From: CAYTGM01 sp964437365
GTDB lineage: Bacteria > Sumerlaeota > Sumerlaeia > SLMS01
Length of the DNA stretch: 64,000 bases
NCBI GenBank assembly: GCA_964437365.1
Contig: CAYTGM010000010.1
Span: forward strand, 1-64,000
Reading direction: 5' to 3'
Notes under the pieces: model-generated
What the model saw: the letters and a program-made list of their open reading frames with translations, nothing else
Database searches by the model: none
Told to the model about the DNA's origin: nothing
Program-made: the position numbers and the translations under genes
Shown here: in pieces, positions 8,596 to 17,510 of the stretch
Layout: every line of letters begins with the position of its first letter
Numbering within the stretch: the first letter of the stretch is position 1

Positions 8596-9904
8596 CTCGA
8601 TCAAAGCACTCGCACATTCGTTTTACCAGCTCTCGCCTTTCAAAGAGCTTGCTCTTGCTATTCTCGGGGAGTTCTTTTCTGCCATTCTTCTCCCAGTCAA
8701 GCAGCTCCTGGTAGAGAACCTTTGCGATTCTTTTCGGTCCATCTGGATAGACAAGGAGCCCTTCGCCAAGGTCTTCCAGGAAGTCTCGAGCAGCACCGTC
8801 TGGAACAATCGCAAGCACAGGACGACGAGCCGCAACATATTCGAAAACTTTTTGAGTCAGCATAATATGACTGCCAGGAGTTGCTGCAACCAGCAGCAAC
8901 AGCAAATCAGCATCAACCATCCCCTGTATAGCTTCGCCATGGGAAAGATAAGGATCCAGGCGAGTGATATCACTCAATCCATAGCGATCAATCATGGCTC
9001 GGTAAGGTTCGATCATCGTTCCCATAAACCTCAGACGCACCGTCTCTTTATACCTTGGATACCTTCTAACAAGAAAAGCAACTGCCTGAAGGAAAGCTTT
9101 CGGTGAAGTGCTCCCATAAAGAGTTCCCGTAAAAGTAATCGTAAAGACATCAGGGTCATTCTCAGGGGAAACATCCCTAAAGTCCTCTGGGTCAAAACCA
9201 TTCGTGATGGTTTCAAACTTATCCTTCGGTATATCCGGGTAACGTTCATAGAAGTCTTCTGTAATAGGACCTGTACAGCTGATCACGGTAGAAGCACGTT
9301 CTACCACTTCTCTTTCCAGCGAACGTTGCTTGCGATCATGCCAGTTGGTAGCCGGGTCATAGAAGTAATAGTTACCAATCCAAATGTCACGATAATCCGC
9401 AACCATTGGCAGGTTGAACTCTTCTGACAGTTTTCTTCCAACCAGGTGAGAAACATTAGGAAAGCATGTTGTATAGATAAGGTCAAATTCAGCTTCTCTT
9501 AACCATTTTCTACCCTCTCTTAGGGCAAAGGGATACCATCCTGCGCGGTCATCAGGAATGAGGACCCACCGCCGCATAAAATCCATCATGCCACGAAACA
9601 GAGCATTTGATGGACGCGTATTGGACTCACCTTTTGTCGCGTCGTCCTTTTTCCTGCGTTTCCTGAAACTTGAGACGATATAGGCAAGGCGATTTGTATC
9701 AAGAGATTCTGTGCGCCTGATCTCTGTATCTTCAGGAATTTCTTTCAAGGGTCCGTAATCCCAACGAGGCACGCGTACGGGTTTCACCGTAAGTATTGAC
9801 GGTTTCCATCCGAAGTCACCCATGTAGCGACAAAGTTTTAAAGTTCGCCAGATTCCGATACTGGACGGAGGAAAATCGTAGGAAATGATGAGGACACGCT
9901 TCAT
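8573..9904 (-). CDS. Glycosyltransferase, GT4-like (GT-B fold)
   Basis: Protein of 443 aa with an N-terminal Rossmann half beginning RVLIISYDFPPSSIGIWRTL, a pattern typical of surface-polysaccharide GT4 enzymes. The C-terminal donor-binding half includes FTGTLYGSTSPKAFLQA and LTQKVFEYVAARRPVLAI. In the last motif the acidic residue of the usual EX7E site is retained as FEYVAARRPV. It probably transfers a sugar from a nucleotide donor in the cytoplasm during exopolysaccharide or O-antigen synthesis. Start at 9904 has a good AAGGGA ribosome site. It is transcribed alone, convergent with the hybrid kinase. Confidence 0.85.
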   Translation of the reverse strand: MKRVLIISYDFPPSSIGIWRTLKLCRYMGDFGWKPSILTVKPVRVPRWDYGPLKEIPEDTEIRRTESLDTNRLAYIVSSFRKRRKKDDATKGESNTRPSNALFRGMMDFMRRWVLIPDDRAGWYPFALREGRKWLREAEFDLIYTTCFPNVSHLVGRKLSEEFNLPMVADYRDIWIGNYYFYDPATNWHDRKQRSLEREVVERASTVISCTGPITEDFYERYPDIPKDKFETITNGFDPEDFRDVSPENDPDVFTITFTGTLYGSTSPKAFLQAVAFLVRRYPRYKETVRLRFMGTMIEPYRAMIDRYGLSDITRLDPYLSHGEAIQGMVDADLLLLLVAATPGSHIMLTQKVFEYVAARRPVLAIVPDGAARDFLEDLGEGLLVYPDGPKRIAKVLYQELLDWEKNGRKELPENSKSKLFERRELVKRMCECFDRAIGETTS

Positions 9905-10012
9905 GAGAATCCCTTGTTGCTTCCTCTCGAAAGCAGACTTTATGTAGCCAGCAATCTTAATGAGCCATGAGGTGTGGTTGAGTCAATCCGCCTCTCGAGG
10001 GAAAAACGATTC

Positions 10013-10810
10013 ATGAATACTGATTATAGAGAACTCACGAAAGTCACCGAAGAAATTGCCAGAAATGCTGGAAAGATTCTGATGAAATACTACCAGAACC
10101 TGGAAAGTGTTGAGAAGAAGAGTTTACTGGATATTGTCACGATTGCCGATAAGGAATCAGAAAAATTCATCGTTGAGGAAATTAAGTCGCGTTTTCCCGA
10201 TCACGGGATTCTAGCAGAGGAAGGGGGCGCATATACGGATACAGACACAGAATATCTATGGGTTATAGATCCTCTTGATGGAACCGTAAATTTCACTCAT
10301 GGACTTCGTATCTTTGCCGTATCTATCGGAATTCTTCATAAGGGCCGACCCGTTTCCGGATGTGTTCATCTTCCTGCTCTGGAAGAGTGCTATACAGCAA
10401 CGGAAAAAGAGGGGGCCTTTCTAAATGGAATGTCTATTCAAGTTTCTTCTTCTGACAAGCTTGTGGATTCATTGGTTGTGACAGGTTTTCCTGCCAATCG
10501 GGTCGAGATGCTCGACGATATCATGCCGATGGTTGAGAATGTCTTGAGAAACGCCAGAGGGCTCCTCCGATTCGGCGCTGCCGCCGTGGACCTGGCCTGG
10601 CTCGCCTCGGGGAAGATCGAGGCCTTCTACGAGTTGGGACTGAATCCATGGGATATGGCTGCTGGCTGGCTGCTGGTCAATGAAGCAGGTGGACAAGTCA
10701 CAGGGCTGGGACGCGACAAGCCATTTGATCTCTTTCAGAAAGAGATTCTGGCGTCGAACTCTTCTATACACGAAGAGCTCATTGAGTGCCTCTTAAAGCG
10801 AGAACGTTGA
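10013..10810 (+). CDS. Inositol monophosphatase family protein
   Basis: Mg-dependent sugar or inositol phosphatase fold, about 265 aa. Metal and phosphate motifs are in order: DIVTIADKESEKFI, the E-E pair in GILAEEGG, WVIDPLDGTVNFTHG and the C-terminal WDMAAGWLLVNEAGG. This matches SuhB-like proteins, which act on inositol-1-phosphate or related substrates such as histidinol phosphate or PAP. The ATG at 10013 is preferred, with GAGGGA upstream; an in-frame GTG at 9974 would add 13 residues with poor spacing. The stop is four bases from the trpB stop on the other strand. Substrate is open. Confidence 0.9.
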   Translation: MNTDYRELTKVTEEIARNAGKILMKYYQNLESVEKKSLLDIVTIADKESEKFIVEEIKSRFPDHGILAEEGGAYTDTDTEYLWVIDPLDGTVNFTHGLRIFAVSIGILHKGRPVSGCVHLPALEECYTATEKEGAFLNGMSIQVSSSDKLVDSLVVTGFPANRVEMLDDIMPMVENVLRNARGLLRFGAAAVDLAWLASGKIEAFYELGLNPWDMAAGWLLVNEAGGQVTGLGRDKPFDLFQKEILASNSSIHEELIECLLKRER

Positions 10811-10814
10811 GAGT

Positions 10815-12044
10815 TTAAACGAGATCGATATGCTTCATCAGCGAGAAGACGTCTTTATCGCCTCGACCAGACATGCACACAATGACGATACTATCGTCTT
10901 CTATCTGATCTGCCATTTTGTGAAGCTGAGCCAGAGCGTGAGCCGTTTCGAGGGCAGGTAGGATCCCTTCGAGCTGGCTTGTCTTTTCAAGTGCGGCGAG
11001 AGCTTCTTTATCAGTGATGCTCACATACTTTGCACGATTTGTTGTCGAATAGAAGCTGTGCTCCGGGCCAACTCCAGGGTAATCGAGACCAGCACTAATC
11101 GAATGAGCCGGAGTAATCTGGCCGTCCTCTGTCTGGAGAACATAGCTTTTACTTCCGTGAAAAACGCCTACTTTGTGATTCGAGATCGTTGCCGCATGTT
11201 TTCCAGTATTAAGTCCTTCTCCTTCTGCTTCAACCCCCCACAGCTGAACCTGCTCATCATTATAGAAGGGATGGAAAATACCCATACTGTTGCTGCCTCC
11301 ACCTACACAGGCGAGAACATGACTTGGAAGCCGACCTTCTTTTTCCAGAATCTGCTCACGGGATTCCTTGCCTATACAAGACTGAAAATCGCGAACCATT
11401 CGAGGGAAGGGATGAGGTCCGACGCAACTGCCTATGATGTAATGTGTTTCTTCACAGGTGGCGAGCCACTCGCGCATCGCTTCGTTTGTTGCATCCTTCA
11501 GAGTCCCTGAGCCGCTCGTCACGGGCTTGACTTCGGCACCCATCAGTTTCATCCGAAAGACGTTCAATTTCTGACGTTCAATGTCTTCCTCACCCATATA
11601 GATGCAACACTCAAGACCGAAGAGTGCGCAAGCCGTTGCCGTTGCCACCCCGTGCTGACCCGCACCTGTCTCTGCGATAATGCGTTTCTTGCCGAGACGT
11701 TTTGCAAGCAGCCCCTGTCCAATTGTATTATTTAACTTATGAGCGCCGGTGTGCAGAAGATCTTCGCGTTTATAATAAACTTTGAAGCGATTTCCCAGAA
11801 ACTCTTCTGTCCGTTTCCCACGAGTCAACGGTGTAGCCCGACCAGCGTACTCCGTGAGGAGGTACTGCAGCTCTTCTTGAAAGGCTTTGTCGCTCCAGGC
11901 CTCGAGATAGGCCGCCTCGAGCTCGATAAGTGTCTGCATGAGTGTTTCGGGAACATAACGTCCTCCGAAAATGCCATAATGTCCTTTTGGATCAGGTCGT
12001 TGATCATCAGGAAGAATTGTTGGTGGAACGACTGTTTGACTCAT
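10815..12044 (-). CDS. trpB: Tryptophan synthase beta chain
   Basis: Final step of tryptophan synthesis: PLP-dependent condensation of indole with serine. The 409-aa protein shows the TrpB1 signatures GHYGIFGGRYVPETL, YYKREDLLHTGAHKLNNT with the PLP lysine K103, ETGAGQHGVATATACALF, and the phosphate-binding loop CVGGGSNSMGIF. Start at 12044 matches the family N-terminus; an in-frame extension to 12107 encodes an unlikely hydrophobic prefix. The ribosome site is weak. No trpA, trpC or trpF is adjacent, so the trp genes are dispersed or partly elsewhere. Confidence 0.97.
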   Translation of the reverse strand: MSQTVVPPTILPDDQRPDPKGHYGIFGGRYVPETLMQTLIELEAAYLEAWSDKAFQEELQYLLTEYAGRATPLTRGKRTEEFLGNRFKVYYKREDLLHTGAHKLNNTIGQGLLAKRLGKKRIIAETGAGQHGVATATACALFGLECCIYMGEEDIERQKLNVFRMKLMGAEVKPVTSGSGTLKDATNEAMREWLATCEETHYIIGSCVGPHPFPRMVRDFQSCIGKESREQILEKEGRLPSHVLACVGGGSNSMGIFHPFYNDEQVQLWGVEAEGEGLNTGKHAATISNHKVGVFHGSKSYVLQTEDGQITPAHSISAGLDYPGVGPEHSFYSTTNRAKYVSITDKEALAALEKTSQLEGILPALETAHALAQLHKMADQIEDDSIVIVCMSGRGDKDVFSLMKHIDLV

Positions 12045-12175
12045 AATTGTTCTTTGTAAGCTCCTCAATAGCGGCTCGAAATATAGTAGGGGCAAGAAGC
12101 GTGTCATGGCAAGCGCGTACTGCGTTAGCCCGAAATTTAAAGAAAGTCTGAGTTTGAGAGTAAGTGGTTATGTTC

Positions 12176-13633
12176 TCACTGACAAGAGCTCTCGGGTTGA
12201 TCGCCGAGATCCCACTCTTTTGACGTATCGGATTCGCGCTTGGGGAATGAGAGAGTGAACCGTGCTCCGCGGTGTTTTCCGCTACTGGCGGAAACAGTAC
12301 CTCCGTGAGCTCTCATGATGCGCTGAACAATGGTTAGTCCAAAGCCTGTCCCTCCGTCTTTTCTCGAGACAAACGCCTGGAAGACCTTCGTTTCATCGCC
12401 ATCCTTAATTCCCTGACCTGTGTCCTCGATGAAGACGCGGCAGAAGTCTTCATCCTCCTCAGCCCCGATAAGAATCTTCTTCTCTTCTGACTCTTCAAGA
12501 GCTTCTCTAGCGTTAATGATCAGGTTCAAAAACACCTGGTGAAGCGAGGCAGAGTCACCCCATGTACGGAGGTGTGGGGGCAAATCAACAGTTACTTCGA
12601 TCTCGTGCTTATCCAGGCTCGGCCGCAGAAGATCGATCGCACCCATCACAACCCGCTTCACGCATATAGGTTCCTTATTCATTTCTTCAGGAACAGTTGT
12701 TTGCAGAAAACCGGTTACGATCTGATTAAGATGAGTAATCTGATTCTGGACTTTCTGGATAGATTGTGTTGTTTCAAGAACATCGACATCTCCTGCCTCG
12801 AGATCTTCCCGCGCGACATCGAGATGAAGGTTCATTGCATGAAGAGGGTTTCTGATTTCGTGGGCCAGACCCCCGGCGAGCGCACCAAGACTTGCAAAAT
12901 GCTGAGAGTCGACCGCCTGATGCATCAGGAGCACCTGACGGCGGAAAACATAGTAAACCAGTACAACAGTCAGAATAAAGATCGACACCATCACAATCAC
13001 CATCATCAGCAGGCTGAATGATATACGCGCGCCGATGTCATCGATACCTCGCATCGCCGGTTCGACGGAAAGCCCGAGGCTGAGCTCGCCAATCGTTTCT
13101 CCATCACGGACCAGCGGGAAGGCGACCGGAACGATCGAGGCAGGCAAACTCGCCTTCACCACTTCCATATCACTTTTGTCAGGTTCGGGGTTTTCTGACG
13201 GAAGAATACGATTGAGAACTTCTTTCGAAAGGCAGGACTTGAATGTCTCAGGACATGCCCAGTGATAGATCACATTTCCTTCCCGCGAACGGAGAGTGGT
13301 CATCACGATCGCTCCATCCTGAGAGATGCGACTGAGTTCTGCTCTCAGTTCAGGGGAAGCCAGAATCTCGTCAATGGTTCGAGCATCATCGGCGACCATC
13401 GCCTTCTCCACGCGATCACAGGTGTCTCTGGCTGAGGACTCGGCTTGAGAATAGGCCTCGTGGATCAACTCATTCTTAAGTTGGTTCAAGGTGTAGGCAG
13501 ACCAGAATACGGTTAGTGCGGCACAGGAAAGAAGAGCGATCGTGGCGATCCAGATCGTCTGTTGACGAATGGGAACGTGCTTGAGCAGGCCCTTTTCTAT
13601 GTCCTCTTGTGTCGAAAAACGATTCAATGTCAT
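12176..13633 (-). CDS. Membrane sensor histidine kinase
   Basis: Protein of 485 aa. Transmembrane segments lie at about 24-50 and 205-230 and enclose a periplasmic sensor region of about 150 residues with two cysteines (CPETFKSC). The HisKA domain has H258 in GLAHEIRNPLHAMN, which is the NtrB/ZraS-like HEIRNPL type. The HATPase domain carries N-box LNLIINAREAL and G-box DTGQGIK and GTGFGLTIVQRIMRAHGG. Such kinases usually pair with a sigma-54 dependent regulator, but none is encoded next to it, so it is an orphan here. The tail after the kinase core is short and has no receiver. Confidence 0.9.
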   Translation of the reverse strand: MTLNRFSTQEDIEKGLLKHVPIRQQTIWIATIALLSCAALTVFWSAYTLNQLKNELIHEAYSQAESSARDTCDRVEKAMVADDARTIDEILASPELRAELSRISQDGAIVMTTLRSREGNVIYHWACPETFKSCLSKEVLNRILPSENPEPDKSDMEVVKASLPASIVPVAFPLVRDGETIGELSLGLSVEPAMRGIDDIGARISFSLLMMVIVMVSIFILTVVLVYYVFRRQVLLMHQAVDSQHFASLGALAGGLAHEIRNPLHAMNLHLDVAREDLEAGDVDVLETTQSIQKVQNQITHLNQIVTGFLQTTVPEEMNKEPICVKRVVMGAIDLLRPSLDKHEIEVTVDLPPHLRTWGDSASLHQVFLNLIINAREALEESEEKKILIGAEEDEDFCRVFIEDTGQGIKDGDETKVFQAFVSRKDGGTGFGLTIVQRIMRAHGGTVSASSGKHRGARFTLSFPKRESDTSKEWDLGDQPESSCQ

Positions 13634-13741
13634 CTCTTTCTTTGGTTGTTCCTGATCCGTCTACTGAGAAACAAAGCAAACAGTGCCGCTAAAAGTGGGA
13701 AAAAGGCAAGAACTTCCATTCACCAGGAACAAAAACTCTAA

Positions 13742-14956
13742 GTGCAAAAGAATCAGAGCTTTATACAGTCATCCCAGCTTTTCCTGAAAGCTCATTTGCT
13801 TTTGCTGAAGCAGCTTGACCACTTGAAGGCGCGTCGCTCTGTCGCGCATGGTGGGTCTTCCTTATCCGTTTTGTTCTACTCTCAAGTAGCCTGGGATACG
13901 GTTTGGCAGCGTCCCCAGGAGCTTGCATTAGGACTCGCAAGGCACCGACCTGTTGTTTTTCTCTCTCCTGTGCAAGTTCATGAGTTGTCCACCCGACTTG
14001 CAGGACGATGGAAAGTATATCGCAAGCACCCCAAGTTGCCACTGGAAGTTGTCAGTCCAATTATCCTTTCTGGAGAATATAGATCTTACATTGTTCGCAG
14101 ATTAAACAAATACATCATGGGGAACCTCGTCAGAACTCTTTTTCAGGGTGAACGAGGCATACTTCTCACGAACTCACCTTTTCCTGATTACCTACTGGAA
14201 TCTTATTCGGCAGAACACGTTGTATTCGATCTCATTGATGATTTCTGTGCATTCAATTGGGCTCCATCAGATGCCAGGAGAGCAGAACGACGACTTATCG
14301 AATGCACCGATCTTGCAGTCGCTGGAACCGGATTCCTTCGAAAGAAATTCTCTTCAGATTTTCCAGACCTCGAATTTCTTCCTAGCGGCGTGGACTTCAA
14401 TAAGCTGACTAAGACCGCATCGGTCCCGAAGGAACTGGAAGGTCTCCCCAGACCGTGGATCTTATATACAGGTACCCTGAATGATCGAGTGGACCCAAGA
14501 CTGTTTGCCGCTGTCGCTGATGAATTTACCGAAGGTTCGCTCATTGTTGTTGGACCATGTCACCAAACCTTCCAGAAACCCGAAAGAGAGAACATCTTCT
14601 ATACAGGACTGAAACCTCATGGTGAACTACCGGGATTCTACCAGCACTGTGACCTTGGAATCATGCCCTTTGCCAATAACGACGCAGCTAAAGCCATCAA
14701 CCCAGTTAAGACACTGGAGTATCTCGCCTGTGGCCTTCCTGTCGTATCGACACCGGTTCCGGATGTGATTGAGTACTACCCTGAGGTTGTGCGAATTTCC
14801 GAACCGGGGAATTTTTCCAAGGCCGCTCGTGAGGAAGTAAACTGTGACTCCGAAGCAAAGAAATCCGCTCGAGTCAACTTTGCTCGCAACCGAAGCTGGA
14901 AGAGCCTTTGTCAAACTTTTGAGAAGAAACTGAAGACACTTGAGGACAATCTCTAA
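13742..14956 (+). CDS. Glycosyltransferase, GT4-like
   Basis: Protein of 404 aa with the N-terminal pattern SVLFYSQVAWDTVWQRPQELA, seen in GT1/GT4 proteins of polysaccharide clusters. A GT-B donor domain follows (YTGTLNDRVDPRLF, LPGFYQHCDLGIMPF, KTLEYLACGLPVVST). The EX7E-like site is partly conserved as KTLEYLACGLPV. The start is unsure: GTG at 13742 is the longest option, whereas homology probably begins about 40 residues later. The stop overlaps the next ATG (TAATG), so the two glycosyltransferases are translationally coupled and likely act in the same pathway. Confidence 0.83.
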   Translation: MQKNQSFIQSSQLFLKAHLLLLKQLDHLKARRSVAHGGSSLSVLFYSQVAWDTVWQRPQELALGLARHRPVVFLSPVQVHELSTRLAGRWKVYRKHPKLPLEVVSPIILSGEYRSYIVRRLNKYIMGNLVRTLFQGERGILLTNSPFPDYLLESYSAEHVVFDLIDDFCAFNWAPSDARRAERRLIECTDLAVAGTGFLRKKFSSDFPDLEFLPSGVDFNKLTKTASVPKELEGLPRPWILYTGTLNDRVDPRLFAAVADEFTEGSLIVVGPCHQTFQKPERENIFYTGLKPHGELPGFYQHCDLGIMPFANNDAAKAINPVKTLEYLACGLPVVSTPVPDVIEYYPEVVRISEPGNFSKAAREEVNCDSEAKKSARVNFARNRSWKSLCQTFEKKLKTLEDNL

Positions 14957-16653
14957 TGCATTTTCTCTTTGTTGTCTATCGTTGCCATGAGTCCCTCCTG
15001 GGTGGAGCTGAGCTTCACCACCGACGGCTGGCCCTTGAACTCCAGGACAAAGGGCATCAGGTCACGATACTTACTGGAGACGGAAAGGAGCTCCGCAATT
15101 TTTGTCACTGGGGAGTTCTTTGGACAAGCTTTGTAGACCCGTCAGAAAAGGATAATGAGTTTAAGATCAGACGCCTTGCCCTGAGTCGGCACAGCAAGTT
15201 CATGCTCGCCCTGAAAGCAAAAAAACTGCAAAAGCTATATGAGAAAGAGCAAGCATCTATACAAGACCAGTCATTGAAGACTTTGCTGTCAAAATGCGAT
15301 CTTGATTCAGGCGTCTATCTTCTTAATGGATTTCACCATCCGGAAATCAATGCAGACGGAGCAAGTCGCTGGACTCATAAGCGATTCAGAATCCTTCTTC
15401 ACAAGGAGGCTGCAAGAGAGGGAATGCTGACCCTGCATGGTTTTTCACCCTCCCAGAACCTTCTTCGTATATCCATCAATGGAGAGCAGATCAAAGGAGG
15501 GAAGATCAAACGGGGGTCCTTCTCAATCCCCCTGAAAATCAGTGACGTTGGCACGAGAGTCTTAACCCTTGAAACAGGCAATGTTTATCGTCCCATGAAA
15601 GATTTTCGAGGCCTTGGAGTCAATATCAGCGGCATCGAATACCAAACACGATCGAAGCAATGTTTCTACGCTGATGTTGCGGAGGATGCAAAAAGCCTTG
15701 GAAGAAAGGCACTTCCTGAACTGATTGACTTCTATACAAGGCAAGCCATGGATCGCGACGAGAAGATGAACCAGCTATTTATGGAGCTTCGCGGTCCCCA
15801 ACTGAGAAATCTTCGGAAAGCGATTGAAGAGATCAATGCAGACCAGGTCATTCATTGCAATCTTCCCTGGGAGAACATGACTGAAGTTGAAGAAGGTGAA
15901 CTAACGATGCCCCTCTGGCATGTCGACGATGAGTTCTACTACTGGAAACCATGGATCGAATCTCTTCAAAGAGGACGTCTGGCTCTCGCGAATACCCCCT
16001 GGACGGCCGAGCAATTCTTCCCTCAGAAGAAAATCAACGCGGCTTTTGTTGGACCACCGATCTGGGAACCAGATCTTTCAGAGCTCACGGCGCAAGATAG
16101 AGAAACGTTTCGGGGTTCTTATGGGATAAACAAAGGCGAAACTTTGATCATAACTGTATGCAGGAAAAGCCCTGAGAAGAGGTACGAAGCGATCGGTTCA
16201 TCTATACAGCGCCTCAGAGAAAAGGGAGTTCCGGTAAAAATGCTGGGGATTGGACCTGATGTCGATGGTCGTCCATTTAAGTATGATGGCGCAACCTGGA
16301 TTGGTCCATTAAGAGGAGACGAGCTGCAGGTTGCTTACCATTCTTGTGATGCTTTTGCCTTCATGTCCGAGAGCGAAAGCTTTGGAATGGTTATCCCTGA
16401 ATCCTGGCATCACCGCAAGCCAGTCATCGTCAATCGTCTGTGCAGGCCAGCAGCCTCACTCATTCGGGATGGGATAGATGGCCTTCTTGCGTCACCAGGT
16501 AAAGAGCTGGATAATGCTATCGAACGAATTGTAAATGAAGAAAAAACAAGAATTTCAATCGGCGAAGAAGGGTACAAAGTAGCTCAGGAAAAGTATAGAC
16601 GTGGTTCCAGTGCAGAAAGGCTGCTTCAGGCACTGGACCTGGCCTCTTCGTAG
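14956..16653 (+). CDS. GT4-like glycosyltransferase with inserted beta-sandwich module
   Basis: Protein of 565 aa. The first 110 residues are an acceptor-binding Rossmann start (FVVYRCHESLLGGAELHHRRLALEL). Residues about 113-230 are a separate beta-rich block: GVYLLNGFHHPEI, then ASRWTHKRFRILL, a string of short strands, and FRGLGVNISGI. This block has the layout of beta-sandwich modules attached to some glycosyltransferases. A GT-B donor domain follows (VCRKSPEKRYEAIGSSI, WIGPLRGDELQVAYHSCDAF and the EX7E region ESESFGMVIPESWHHRKPVIV). It is coupled to the preceding glycosyltransferase (TAATG) and overlaps the convergent GT2 gene by 28 bases. Donor and acceptor are unknown. Confidence 0.82.
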   Translation: MHFLFVVYRCHESLLGGAELHHRRLALELQDKGHQVTILTGDGKELRNFCHWGVLWTSFVDPSEKDNEFKIRRLALSRHSKFMLALKAKKLQKLYEKEQASIQDQSLKTLLSKCDLDSGVYLLNGFHHPEINADGASRWTHKRFRILLHKEAAREGMLTLHGFSPSQNLLRISINGEQIKGGKIKRGSFSIPLKISDVGTRVLTLETGNVYRPMKDFRGLGVNISGIEYQTRSKQCFYADVAEDAKSLGRKALPELIDFYTRQAMDRDEKMNQLFMELRGPQLRNLRKAIEEINADQVIHCNLPWENMTEVEEGELTMPLWHVDDEFYYWKPWIESLQRGRLALANTPWTAEQFFPQKKINAAFVGPPIWEPDLSELTAQDRETFRGSYGINKGETLIITVCRKSPEKRYEAIGSSIQRLREKGVPVKMLGIGPDVDGRPFKYDGATWIGPLRGDELQVAYHSCDAFAFMSESESFGMVIPESWHHRKPVIVNRLCRPAASLIRDGIDGLLASPGKELDNAIERIVNEEKTRISIGEEGYKVAQEKYRRGSSAERLLQALDLASS

Positions 16654-17510
16654 CCATCCAGGAAAGCTGCTGAGATCTCAGATTCCCAGAGAGCAATCTG
16701 ATCCTTTCGTTTCCATTTTCTTACAAACCCTCTGAGTCCCTTGCCCGCTGAGGCCTGATATCGATAATCATCAAGGATACGTCCCTCGAGTTCCGGGTAG
16801 AGCTCAAGAAACCGTGCAGCACTTCTTCCACGCATCCTTGATTTCGTCAGATACTCTTCAAAGGTGAAGTGGTGTACATGATAGAGGACCGCATCATAGG
16901 CAAGGCTCAGCTTCAACCCCTTCTTGTGAAACCGATAACCGATTTCTGTATCTTCGAAAGCCGGGTCGGGGAAGGATTCGTCGAAGAGACCATACTCAAG
17001 AAACCATTTCTTGTGTATAGACAAGTTCATGGTATGAAAATACTCCCACGTTGCTTCAAATGGAGACGGAATGAGATAGTAGAAAGAATCATGATGAGCA
17101 ACCCAGTGCATAAACTCGCTATCGATGACTTCGGGCGCCCAGCGCGTGTTTCCCATAACAGCATGCTCGGGTCTTAAGTCATGCATAGCAAGGTGGGCTT
17201 TTAAGAGTCCAGGCTCAACGACGACGTCGTCGTTCAAGAAAAGAACCAGGTCATGCTGAAGCGACTCGATGACAGCATTTCTCGCCTTTGCAGGACCAGC
17301 TTTAGGAACGGTCACCCAACGAGCCTCCCAGGATCTTCCGATAGACAGTCTTTCTTCCCAGGTCTCTCGTAGAGCCGGATCTCCTCCGTCGCAAACAACA
17401 ACCACTTCTCCTTCTGCTTCTTCTGCAACTGCAGACAAAGACGCCAGACATTTCTCAAGTTTATCAAACCGATCATGGACGCAAATGAGGATGGAAAAAG
17501 TCTTGTTCAT
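16626..17510 (-). CDS. Glycosyltransferase family 2
   Basis: GT-A inverting glycosyltransferase of 294 aa, cytoplasmic, without membrane segments. Motifs are the nucleotide-binding start FSILICVHDRFDKLEKCLASL, VVCDGG, KAGPAKARNAVIES, the DXD-like LFLNDDVVVEP, and the catalytic-base region FEDTEIGYRFHKKG. Its ATG overlaps the pdxB stop by one base (TAATG on the minus strand), so it is read from the pdxB transcript although the functions are unrelated. It converges on the glycosyltransferase pair to its left, giving three glycosyltransferases side by side. Confidence 0.9.
   Translation of the reverse strand: MNKTFSILICVHDRFDKLEKCLASLSAVAEEAEGEVVVVCDGGDPALRETWEERLSIGRSWEARWVTVPKAGPAKARNAVIESLQHDLVLFLNDDVVVEPGLLKAHLAMHDLRPEHAVMGNTRWAPEVIDSEFMHWVAHHDSFYYLIPSPFEATWEYFHTMNLSIHKKWFLEYGLFDESFPDPAFEDTEIGYRFHKKGLKLSLAYDAVLYHVHHFTFEEYLTKSRMRGRSAARFLELYPELEGRILDDYRYQASAGKGLRGFVRKWKRKDQIALWESEISAAFLDGYEEARSSA

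Noticed and set aside
10815..12044. TrpB2-type or fused tryptophan synthase
   Set aside because: The N-terminal GHYGIFGGRYVPETL and the normal length mark a standard TrpB1 beta chain; no alpha domain is present.
12176..13633. Pairing of this NtrB-like kinase with the hybrid at 7510
   Set aside because: The genes are about 4 kb apart, on opposite strands and separated by unrelated genes; nothing in the sequence supports the link.
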